From an uncultured Eubacteriales bacterium (GTDB lineage Bacteria > Bacillota > Clostridia > Oscillospirales > CAG-382), in assembly GCA_934444645.1 (NCBI GenBank), contig CAKSCV010000007.1, positions 54,566 through 118,565 of the forward strand: DNA of 64,000 nt, in the 5' to 3' direction. Below are positions 41,648 to 49,839 of the stretch, one piece after another; the stretch's first letter is position 1; each line of letters starts with the position of its first letter. Below the pieces are notes generated by a model that saw only the letters and a list, made by a program, of their open reading frames with translations, had not been told where the DNA came from and ran no database searches. Position numbers and translations under genes: made by a program.

Positions 41648-42853
41648 TTATTTTGAAATAACACCGGCCTTTTCGCCGATGCCCGTTTCCGGTGCGTCGG
41701 CGTTTTTGTCGGGACAGAGCGAAAATTTGCCGAGCGGCGTGCCGTCCGCAGTAAAATATTCCACCGTGCCGAGCGTTTCGGAAATTGCCGCCCGATAGGA
41801 AAGGACCGGCGCATTGCCTTTCGGAACGGTGAGGAAAATGCCGTCCGGATTGGAAAAATGCGTTTGGTGCGCATAAACGCCGAAGGCGTGTTCCGCGGCG
41901 ATTTCGACAGTATCAAACTGCGCGGAGGCATACGAGAGCATGGCCATATGGTCGTTCCAATCGTTGCCGTCGTCGAGCGTGACGGCGATGAACAGCGAAC
42001 CGTCCTTTTCGGCGGCACTTACAAGGCAGCGTCCGGCCGCTTTGGTAAAGCCGGTTTTCACGCCGACGGCACCGTCATACAGCCGCAGAAGCTTGTTGTG
42101 ATTGAAAAAATAGCGTGTTAATTCGCCGTCCAAGGAGGGCGAAATGTGCTTTTTGGTCGCGACGGCGGCTCGGAAGAATTCGTTTTTCATGGCTTCGGCG
42201 GTGATGCGCGCAAGCTCATAGGCGGTGGTGTAATGCCCGTCGGCGGAAAGTCCGTGCGGATTTTCAAAATGTGTGTCGTGCAGTCCCAACGCAGCCGCTT
42301 TTTGGTTCATGAGGGCGGCAAAAGAGGGAAGATCGCCGGCCACCGCCACGGCAAGCGTGTGTGCCGCATCGTTGCCCGATTCAAGTAAAAGTCCGTACAG
42401 CAGCTCCTTCACCGTAATTTTCTCGCTTTCACGCAAGTAAACGGACGAGCCTTCGACAAGCGTCGCCTCCTTGGGAACGGTGACAATCGTATCGAGCGGT
42501 AAATGCTCGAGAACGACAAGTGCGGTCATGATTTTGGTGGTGCTTGCCATGGGAAGCCGCAGATTACCGCTTTTTTCGTATAAAACCGCGCCGCTTTTGC
42601 CGTCGATCAAGCAAGCCGCCTCGGCATACGTCTGCGGCGGCGAACCGGCACCTTCACCCAAAAGCGGAACGGTCACCGAAACGGGAAGCATCTCCGGCAC
42701 GGCAGCACCGCGTTTTGCGGAAAGACCGACCGCGGCGACACAGCAGAATAAGGCGACACAGGCGGCAAAGCAGAGGAAAAATCCCGGCGAAGCCGGTTTT
42801 TTGCGTGTTCGGCACATCGGTGCGGACGGCAAACGGACAAGTTTCATAGACAT
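41648..42853 (-). CDS. D-alanyl-D-alanine carboxypeptidase (penicillin-binding protein 5-type)
   Basis: The 401-residue serine peptidase has an uncleaved or cleaved N-terminal signal (residues about 24-46) and the three active-site motifs: S104-x-x-K107 (ASTTKIMT), S159-G-N161 (LESGNDAAH) and K266-T-G268 (VGVKTGFT). It trims the terminal D-Ala of peptidoglycan stem peptides; the DacF/DacB sporulation type is possible. ATG 42853 is used because GAAAGGCC sits just before it; a TTG 18 bases upstream is less likely. Confidence 0.9.
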   Translation of the reverse strand: MSMKLVRLPSAPMCRTRKKPASPGFFLCFAACVALFCCVAAVGLSAKRGAAVPEMLPVSVTVPLLGEGAGSPPQTYAEAACLIDGKSGAVLYEKSGNLRLPMASTTKIMTALVVLEHLPLDTIVTVPKEATLVEGSSVYLRESEKITVKELLYGLLLESGNDAAHTLAVAVAGDLPSFAALMNQKAAALGLHDTHFENPHGLSADGHYTTAYELARITAEAMKNEFFRAAVATKKHISPSLDGELTRYFFNHNKLLRLYDGAVGVKTGFTKAAGRCLVSAAEKDGSLFIAVTLDDGNDWNDHMAMLSYASAQFDTVEIAAEHAFGVYAHQTHFSNPDGIFLTVPKGNAPVLSYRAAISETLGTVEYFTADGTPLGKFSLCPDKNADAPETGIGEKAGVISK

Positions 42854-42947
42854 ACGGCCTTTCGAAAGCAAAAATACGGCACTTTCCGCGGAAGCGTGCC
42901 GCAGGAAAACCTCATAAAAATATACGGAAGAATTTCAAAAAATATGA

Positions 42948-42976
42948 TTGACAAAGCTTCGATGAGTGTTTATAAT
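42948..42976 (+). promoter_or_regulatory. Sigma-A promoter for the ttcA-like gene
   Basis: TTGACA (42948-42953), 17 bases, TATAAT (42971-42976) is a perfect consensus, 31 bases before the ATG. Confidence 0.9.
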
Positions 42977-43006
42977 AAGACCGTACATCTTTTTGGAGAA
43001 ACAAAC

Positions 43007-43774
43007 ATGGCTTTTACCTATCAGATTCGAAGAATTCTCAGCTATACGCGACGGGCGGTCGATGATTTTCACATGATCGAAGAGGGCGATCGCATTGCCG
43101 TGGGCTTGTCCGGCGGCAAGGATTCGCTTGCGCTTTTGTGTTCGCTTGCGTCGCTGCGCGGCTTTTATCCAAAGCATTTTGAGCTTGAAGCCGTGACCAT
43201 GGATCCCGGCTTTTACAAGGCCGGTATGGGAGACCAAGCCGAAACGCGCGAAGGCTTTGCACGTCTTGCCGCGCTGTGCGAACAGCTCGGTGTGCGGTTT
43301 ACTCTTTTCGAAACCGAGCTTGCAAAGCTGATTTTCGACGAGCGCAGGGAGTCCAATCCTTGCTCGCTATGCGCCCGTATGCGCCGCGGGATGTTACATG
43401 ACCGCGCTAAGGAGCTTGAATGCAACAAAATCGCACTCGGACATCATTTTGATGACGCCGTCGAAACGTTCATGATGAATCTGTTCAATGAGGGACGCAT
43501 CGCCTGCTTTTCGCCGGTGACGTACCTTGACCGCAAGAAGCTGACCATGATCCGTCCGCTTGTGTATGTGCCGGAAAAGGATATCCGCTATTTTATCAAC
43601 CATTCCGATCTGCCGGTGCTTGGCAGTCCCTGCCCGATGGATAAGATCAGCGACCGTGAACGCTACAAAAAGATGCTTGCTGCCATGGATCGAGAGAACA
43701 AGGGCTTAAAACACCGCATTATGGGCGCGATGCAGAAGGCGGACCTCGACGGCTGGCAGCCGAAAGAAAAATAA
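43007..43774 (+). CDS. ttcA: TtcA-like tRNA sulfurtransferase (PP-loop ATPase)
   Basis: The 255-residue protein has the PP-loop 'VGLSGGKDSLALL' (residues about 31-43), 'NPCSLCARMRRGML' with a CxxC pair, and a third cysteine in 'GSPCPMD', together the [4Fe-4S] ligands of TtcA-type enzymes. These thiolate C32 of tRNAs through an adenylated intermediate. 'ALGHHFDDAVETFMMN' is also conserved. It is somewhat shorter than E. coli TtcA. The strong promoter sits immediately upstream. Confidence 0.87.
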   Translation: MAFTYQIRRILSYTRRAVDDFHMIEEGDRIAVGLSGGKDSLALLCSLASLRGFYPKHFELEAVTMDPGFYKAGMGDQAETREGFARLAALCEQLGVRFTLFETELAKLIFDERRESNPCSLCARMRRGMLHDRAKELECNKIALGHHFDDAVETFMMNLFNEGRIACFSPVTYLDRKKLTMIRPLVYVPEKDIRYFINHSDLPVLGSPCPMDKISDRERYKKMLAAMDRENKGLKHRIMGAMQKADLDGWQPKEK

Positions 43775-43820
43775 AACCGACATCCGGTTTCGGATTGCCG
43801 TAAAAAAAGGAGATTAAAAT

Positions 43821-44579
43821 ATGCTTGTAAATGCAATGACTTTCAACATCCGTTTTGATACGCGTGACGACGGTGCAAACTGCTTTGAGGGCAGAAAGGC
43901 ACTTATCAAAGAGTTCATCGACCGCGAAAAACCGGATGTAATCGGCTTTCAGGAGGTTATGCCGCATGTGCGCGAATGGCTGTGCGGCAATCTGCCGGAT
44001 TACACCGTTTTGGGCATGGGACGAAATCCCGACTATTCCGGCGAAAGCGTGTCGATCGCTTACCGCAAGGATAAGTTCGACCTTGTCAAATTCGACCAGT
44101 TCTGGCTGTCCGATACGCCGGATGTGCCGGGTTCGCGCTATATGCTCGACCAAAGTCCCTGCCCGCGCATTTCCGTGCAGGCCACGCTTGTTTCCCGGAA
44201 AGAGGGCAAGCTTTTCACGTTTGCCAATACGCACCTTGACCATGTCGGCGTGTATGCCCGTTTGTGCGGCGCGTCGTTGCTCATGACAAAGCTGCTTTCC
44301 GAAAACAAGTATCCGTTTATCTTAACCGGTGATTTCAATGCCCTTCCGGACGAAGCGTCCATCAAGGAAATCAAGAACCTCAAGGGCGTTCATGACTTAA
44401 CGGCTGCCGTCAAGGAAACCACCTATCACGGCTACGGCAAGGAGACAGGCTGCAAGATCGATTACATTTTCTCCAATAAAACCGCCGTCAAAGGCACACT
44501 TACCGTCCATAAGGACAAAAAGGGCGAGGTTTGGCTGTCTGACCACTATCCGATCTCCGTGACTGTTGATATTCACTGA
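43821..44579 (+). CDS. Endonuclease/exonuclease/phosphatase-family hydrolase
   Basis: The 252-residue protein has the EEP fold motifs: 'TFNIRFDTRDD', the Mg ligand Glu in 'IGFQEVMP', 'FANTHLDHVG', 'ILTGDFNALP' and the C-terminal 'LSDHYPISV'. No signal peptide is present. Proteins of this length are often cytosolic phosphodiesterases or sugar-phosphate phosphatases, and DNA repair activity is not implied. AAAGGAG precedes the ATG. Confidence 0.87.
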   Translation: MLVNAMTFNIRFDTRDDGANCFEGRKALIKEFIDREKPDVIGFQEVMPHVREWLCGNLPDYTVLGMGRNPDYSGESVSIAYRKDKFDLVKFDQFWLSDTPDVPGSRYMLDQSPCPRISVQATLVSRKEGKLFTFANTHLDHVGVYARLCGASLLMTKLLSENKYPFILTGDFNALPDEASIKEIKNLKGVHDLTAAVKETTYHGYGKETGCKIDYIFSNKTAVKGTLTVHKDKKGEVWLSDHYPISVTVDIH

Positions 44580-44647
44580 ATTTGACACATAAATTCCTTT
44601 TTTCGGCATATACTGTCTATACACCGAAAAAAGGAAAGGGGATTTGT

Positions 44648-44833
44648 GTGAGACAGCAAGAAACAAAGCCGCAAAACGATGTTTATCGCGAAATGGTCGA
44701 ACGGTATTGTCATGTGGTCGATTCCAATGTGCCGGTCTGCCGTTATACCGCGAACGGGAAAACGGTTTTTGAATGCTCAAACCGGGCATATTGTGAAAAA
44801 AACGGCGGCTGTCATAACAACCGCTACCGCTAA
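44648..44833 (+). CDS. Small Cys-rich protein (GTG start)
   Basis: The 61-residue peptide contains six cysteines (C in RYCHVV, VPVCRY, FECSNRAYC and GGCHNN), four in the second half, in a pattern that resembles a zinc finger-like knuckle. It follows AAAGGAAAGGGG at 44630-44641, which fixes GTG 44648. TTGACA occurs at 44582-44587, but TATACT is 21 bases away, so the promoter is doubtful. Unrecognised; conserved Cys clusters make it more likely real than random. Confidence 0.55.
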   Translation: MRQQETKPQNDVYREMVERYCHVVDSNVPVCRYTANGKTVFECSNRAYCEKNGGCHNNRYR

Positions 44834-44919
44834 AGCCGGTTGCTTTTGTGAAAACTACACAAAATGCTCCGGTCAAAAAGAACATTGTGCACAAAAATCG
44901 CGCGCGTGTAGATTTTGTA

Positions 44920-44948
44920 TTTACAACGCCGCGATTTTTTGCTATAAT
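44920..44948 (+). promoter_or_regulatory. Sigma-A promoter for the SLH/GH99-like protein
   Basis: TTTACA (44920-44925), 17 bases, TATAAT (44943-44948); the ATG is 82 bases downstream, leaving a short leader with GTCGGAGG. Confidence 0.85.
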
Positions 44949-45029
44949 ACACTATGGATCGGCTGTGGTTCTGTCGGAGGATCGAAGCGGATTCCGAATA
45001 TTTCAACCCAAAAGTAAAAGGAGAAAGCA

Positions 45030-48000
45030 ATGAAAAAAAGAACATTGACACGTTTGGCTCTCGTTTTGGCACTGCTTGCATTTTTTGCAGCCGCGGCGTT
45101 TGCAGCGGAAGATGTCCGCGTTGCGCTTGACGACAAACTTTCGTTCCGCGGTATCAACGCGAACGTTTCGGATGGCGTGCTGGATTTGGAGCTGACCGGC
45201 AAGAATGACAAAAACGAATCCCCGGCCATCTTCTTCCCGGGCGTCGATATTGACGCGAGTGTTTACCGCTTTATAAAAATGGAAGTGAAAAGCGACGTTC
45301 AGCCGCAGTCCAAAGGCTTTTCGCACGGCTTCTATTTCCGCACGGAGAACGCCCAGAACTTTTCCGAAGACAAAAAGATTTCGGTAGAGCTGCAGCAGAA
45401 ATCCGACGATTTTGTAGAATATACTTTTGACATGGGTACGCACGGCGATTGGGCCGGCAAGGTCACCGGTATTTTCTACTCGTTCAACGATTTGACCGGC
45501 AAGGTGCAGATCAAAAACATCCGTTTTGTTGAGGGCAGCCCGGTCAAGAAAATCATGCTGACCGACGCTGAAAAAATCACCGACCTTCCGACACCTTCCA
45601 AAACGGTGATTCCGTCGAAATTTTCCAAGAGCCGCACCTATACCGACGCGTTTACCGACGTTACCGTAAAAGATTGGTTCTATGACGCCGTTTCCGGCGC
45701 TTATGAATTCGCACTTGTCAACGGCGACAGTGCCACCACCTACAATCCCGAAGGCACCATGACGGTGGCGGAAGCCGTGACGCTTGCCTCCCGTATGCAT
45801 TCGACCGTCAAGGGCGACGGCGCGTCGCTTGCGACCGCCGAGGGCGACGCATGGTATTCGAATTATGTAAACTATGCAAAGCAGGAAGGCTTCCTGAAAG
45901 ACGGTATGTTTGACAGCTTTGACCGCGAAATCAAGCGTCATGAGATGGTTACTCTCTTTGCTGCCGCTCTTCCCGAGGAATGCTTTGAGACTCTGAATTA
46001 TGTCACCCATATTCCGGATGTTTCGTCCGATGCTGCCTATGCAAAGGCTGTATTGATGTTCTACAACGCCGGTATCTGCATGGGCAACGACATTTACGGC
46101 ACGTTTAATCCCGATTCCAACATCACGCGCAGCGAAGTGGCTGCCATTGCCGACCGCATTGCCGATAAAGCGCACCGTTTGGACAAGGATCTTGCTGTCC
46201 GCGTCAATCCCGAAAGCGCATATTGGCTTGCCGATGATTCCGCCTATTCGACGCGCAACACCGTGAAAGAAACGCTTCAGTCCGGCTGGGATTACGACAA
46301 CCGCGGCGGTTCAAGCAAATCCAAGGACGAGCCTCCCTATCCGCTCAGCGATATCAGCGCGACCGAACCGGTAACGCTTACCCGCACGCTTACCGTGCAG
46401 GATGCCGGTGTTGTGACCACCGAATTCGGCGTTACGTTCAATTCGGCTTTTGACGGCTGGTATATGGAAACGCTCAGCACGTCCGGCACGTCCGTTTACA
46501 AGCTCTTTACCAAAAATAATGAATTTTACGTGCTTGATAACGGCGAAGAAAAAGCACTCGGCGTCAAGCCGGTGCTCGGCAAGGGGACCATCATCCGTAT
46601 CGATACCGACCTTGCCGCAAGAACTAACCGCTATGAGCTTGACGGCAAAAACTGCGGCACCTTCGGCTTTGCCACGGGCGCAGCCATCGACGTTGCCGTG
46701 TTCCGCACCGGCACGACCGATGAAGCTATCATGGATACCTCGGTGTATCCGCTCCGCATGTACTGCAACTACCTTGTCAACGATTCCGCACGCACCAAGG
46801 TTATCCCGGATTCGTGGACAGTGGAGCAGACCGGCGACATGACTGTCGAGATTTCCGGCGGCGAATTCGTCTTTAACGGCAATACCGGCAAAGCCTCCAT
46901 GTCCAAATCCTTCAAACCGGTAAGCGGCAATATCAGCACCGAGCTTATCATGCTCTACCCGGATATGGCCGACGGTTTTACCTATGCGCTCACCTCCGGC
47001 GGCACACCGATCGTTTCCTTTACTACCAAGGACGGCAAGATGTATGCCAACGGCAAGGAGCTTCGCAGCTACTCGAATTATATGTGGTATATGGTTCGTT
47101 TGTATGCCGACACGGCAACCCAGAAAGCCACCATCAAGGTCAGCGGCAAGACCATTGCCACGGATATCCCGTTTGCATCTGCCGCTTCCACCCTTGACGG
47201 CTTGTACCTCGCTTCCGAAAACAACGGCGGAAAAACACTGAAATTAGACGATATCATCGTCGAAAAGATCGTCGAATACGCCGATTATCCCTCCGAGCCG
47301 AAGGTTCCTGCCGGTGCAGACGATTACTTCATCGGTATCAACGTCTGCAACCTGTGGAGAAACGGCTATCATTGGGGCTGGGACAACATCTCGCCGTATG
47401 ACGAAAACAAGCCGGTGCTCGGCTGGTATGACGAAGGCCTGCCGGAGGTTGCCGACTGGGAAATCAAGTTCATGGTCGAACACGGCGTTGACTTCCAGCT
47501 TATCTGCTGGTATCATTCGGGTGATGCACCCTTCAAAACGTTCTACGGCTCCACGCCGAAAGCACTGTTCGATGGCTTCATGAACGCAAAATACAGCGAA
47601 AAGTACGGCAAGTTTGCGCTTCTTTGGGAAGCAGCCAACGGCGTAAAGCCGCAGAATCTTGACGACTTCAAGAGCCGCTTTGTGGAATACTGGGTCGAAT
47701 ACTTCTTCTCCGATCCGCGCTATATGGTTATCGATAACAAGCCGGTCATGTCCATTTTCGGCGCCGGTTATCTGAAGAACTGCTTCGGCGGCACGGAAGC
47801 AGGCGTTAAGGAAGCATTTGATTATTTGCGCAGCCGCGTCAAGGAAATGGGCTATGACGATATCATCATCATGGCGTGCGACGGTTCGGACAACAAATCG
47901 CAGCTCCAAAGCCTTGCCAATATGGGCATCGATGCCGTTCAGGCATATAACTGGGGCACCCTGGCTTACAGTGCAAAATGGAATCAAGAGAAGATTGCCA

Positions 48001-49706
48001 ACCAACAGAAAAACGGCGCAGGCGTACTTCATAACGTTCCCACCGTTTCCACCGGCTTTAACAACATTGCATGGGCTTATACCCGTTATCCGCTCATCAC
48101 CACCGAAAATATGGAACAGGTGTTGACCTGGGTGCGTGATTCGGCACTCAACAAGTATGAAATCACCGGTAACGGCGACGAATGGAAAAAGAAATTCGTC
48201 ATGCTGTCTACCTGGAATGAATACGGCGAAGGTACGTATATGATGCCGGCCGGTCTTAACGGCTTCGGTTATCTCGATACCGTCCGCAAGGTATTCACCA
48301 AGGGTACAAACCACACGGATGAACAGCCGAATACGCTCCAGATGGCGCGACTCGGTCATATGTATCCGATCAACCGCGAAATTATCCGTCCGCAGGGCTA
48401 TTATGAAGCACCCGAAGCAAGCACGGTGATTTACGAAGAAAAGTTTGCTGAAAACGGCACGGCTCTCTGGAGCCCGGGCAACTGCACCGTTTCGGCTGAC
48501 GGCGATATTTTGACCGGTACGGCTTCCAACACCGACCCGATTCTCCACCGTCCCGACACTTCGCCGAAGTTCAAGGCGTCGGAAATCAAACAAGTCAAGG
48601 TTTGGGTGGATGGCCCGGTCGGCGACAGCGTCGAGGTTTACTTCTTGACCGATTCCAGCGGCAACTGGTCGGCCGATAAGGGTACTTCCGCAAAGATTAC
48701 CCAAGAAGGCATGCATCCGGTGGTTGTCAATGTTTCCGCACTTTCGACCTGGACGGGTACGATCACGGCTTTGCGTATCGACCCGATCACCTCGCAGAAC
48801 AGCTTCCGTGTGGAAAAGGTTCAGTTCCTTGGCAATCCGATTACCGAACGCTTCTTATTGAACGGCGAAGAGGTGCAGTTCAGCTATGAACCGGTGGAGG
48901 TAGACGGCGATAAACTGATCCCGTTCTTCCCGGATGAGGGCATCGGCTATCGTCTCGGCTGCGCGTACACGTGGGATAAGGTCAACAAGAAGCTGACGCT
49001 CACCAAGAACGGCAAGCAGATTGTCTTCACCATGGGCTCGAAGAAGATCACGGTCAACGGCGAACCGGTATCGGTCAACTACGCACCGTATCTTGAGGAC
49101 GGCATTCCGATGGTTCCGCTGCACTTTATCGTGAATACCTTCGGCTATCAGACCGAAAGCAAGGTTGCCGAGGACGGTGTTACCGACTTTAACGTCATCA
49201 CCATTACCAAGGATGTTTACGATATCATTTCCAAGCGTGTGGAAAACGAGTGGGAATTCAACCTCACCGGCGACGGCGAAGGCTGGCAGCTCGGCAATGC
49301 TACGGCTACCGTTATCGACGGCAACTTCTATGGCAATGATATGGATCAAAAGGGCGGTTGGGGCGGCCGTTATGACCCGGCACTCTCGTCTCCGGCACTC
49401 TCGATCGAGGCAAACCGCTACAAGACCTTGAAGGTTCGCATGAAGCATGAGATCCAAGAAGAAAAGACCGAGGAAAACAAGGGCGAATTCCAGCTTGTGG
49501 TCTACTTTAAGACCAGTTCTGCCGGACTTTCCGAAGGACGCACCTTCCGTGCCGATCTCGAAAAGACCTCGAATGGCGATTATGTCGAGTATACGTTTGA
49601 TTTGTCCTCCAACGAAGAGTGGGCAGGAAAGATCACGGGACTCCGTATCGACCCGTTCAACAACGTTCCGGGCGAATTCTGGATTGACTGGATTCGTTTC
49701 GAATAA
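45030..49706 (+). CDS. Exported SLH-domain protein with a GH99-like catalytic domain
   Basis: The 1558-residue protein has a signal peptide (cut near AFA, residue 25). Domains in order: a beta-sandwich module (about 28-175, ending 'VEYTFDMGTHGDWAGKVTG'), three SLH repeats (about 206-388) for cell-wall anchoring, two concanavalin-like sandwiches (about 440-750), a TIM-barrel GH99/WbsX-like domain (about 763-1123, 'GINVCNLWRNGYHWGWDN' and 'MLSTWNEYGEGTYMMP'), a carbohydrate-binding-like sandwich (about 1130-1270), a copper-amine-oxidase N-terminal-like stalk (about 1275-1395), and a C-terminal copy of the first module ('VEYTFDLSSNEEWAGKITG'). Glycan-active at the surface is likely; the substrate is unknown. 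AAAGGAG precedes the ATG. Confidence 0.8.
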   Translation: MKKRTLTRLALVLALLAFFAAAAFAAEDVRVALDDKLSFRGINANVSDGVLDLELTGKNDKNESPAIFFPGVDIDASVYRFIKMEVKSDVQPQSKGFSHGFYFRTENAQNFSEDKKISVELQQKSDDFVEYTFDMGTHGDWAGKVTGIFYSFNDLTGKVQIKNIRFVEGSPVKKIMLTDAEKITDLPTPSKTVIPSKFSKSRTYTDAFTDVTVKDWFYDAVSGAYEFALVNGDSATTYNPEGTMTVAEAVTLASRMHSTVKGDGASLATAEGDAWYSNYVNYAKQEGFLKDGMFDSFDREIKRHEMVTLFAAALPEECFETLNYVTHIPDVSSDAAYAKAVLMFYNAGICMGNDIYGTFNPDSNITRSEVAAIADRIADKAHRLDKDLAVRVNPESAYWLADDSAYSTRNTVKETLQSGWDYDNRGGSSKSKDEPPYPLSDISATEPVTLTRTLTVQDAGVVTTEFGVTFNSAFDGWYMETLSTSGTSVYKLFTKNNEFYVLDNGEEKALGVKPVLGKGTIIRIDTDLAARTNRYELDGKNCGTFGFATGAAIDVAVFRTGTTDEAIMDTSVYPLRMYCNYLVNDSARTKVIPDSWTVEQTGDMTVEISGGEFVFNGNTGKASMSKSFKPVSGNISTELIMLYPDMADGFTYALTSGGTPIVSFTTKDGKMYANGKELRSYSNYMWYMVRLYADTATQKATIKVSGKTIATDIPFASAASTLDGLYLASENNGGKTLKLDDIIVEKIVEYADYPSEPKVPAGADDYFIGINVCNLWRNGYHWGWDNISPYDENKPVLGWYDEGLPEVADWEIKFMVEHGVDFQLICWYHSGDAPFKTFYGSTPKALFDGFMNAKYSEKYGKFALLWEAANGVKPQNLDDFKSRFVEYWVEYFFSDPRYMVIDNKPVMSIFGAGYLKNCFGGTEAGVKEAFDYLRSRVKEMGYDDIIIMACDGSDNKSQLQSLANMGIDAVQAYNWGTLAYSAKWNQEKIANQQKNGAGVLHNVPTVSTGFNNIAWAYTRYPLITTENMEQVLTWVRDSALNKYEITGNGDEWKKKFVMLSTWNEYGEGTYMMPAGLNGFGYLDTVRKVFTKGTNHTDEQPNTLQMARLGHMYPINREIIRPQGYYEAPEASTVIYEEKFAENGTALWSPGNCTVSADGDILTGTASNTDPILHRPDTSPKFKASEIKQVKVWVDGPVGDSVEVYFLTDSSGNWSADKGTSAKITQEGMHPVVVNVSALSTWTGTITALRIDPITSQNSFRVEKVQFLGNPITERFLLNGEEVQFSYEPVEVDGDKLIPFFPDEGIGYRLGCAYTWDKVNKKLTLTKNGKQIVFTMGSKKITVNGEPVSVNYAPYLEDGIPMVPLHFIVNTFGYQTESKVAEDGVTDFNVITITKDVYDIISKRVENEWEFNLTGDGEGWQLGNATATVIDGNFYGNDMDQKGGWGGRYDPALSSPALSIEANRYKTLKVRMKHEIQEEKTEENKGEFQLVVYFKTSSAGLSEGRTFRADLEKTSNGDYVEYTFDLSSNEEWAGKITGLRIDPFNNVPGEFWIDWIRFE

Positions 49707-49764
49707 CGAAAAAGCCGTTTTTTCTCAAAAACAGCCATAAAAGCCCGTAAAAACGGGTAAGAAG

Positions 49765-49813
49765 AAAGAGCCTTTCGCGCAGAGCTTTGAAAACTGCGTG
49801 AGAGGCTCTTTTT
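49765..49813 (+). terminator. Terminator of the SLH/GH99-like gene
   Basis: Long imperfect stem AGAGCCT-TTCGCGCAG paired with CTGCGTGAG-AGGCTCT around an A-rich loop, followed by TTTTT, 59 bases after the stop. Confidence 0.8.
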
Positions 49814-49839
49814 GCGCACAGCAAAAAAAACAGCCGTCT

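Noticed and set aside
44582..44614. Promoter TTGACA...TATACT for the Cys-rich peptide
   Set aside because: The spacer is 21 bases, outside the normal range.
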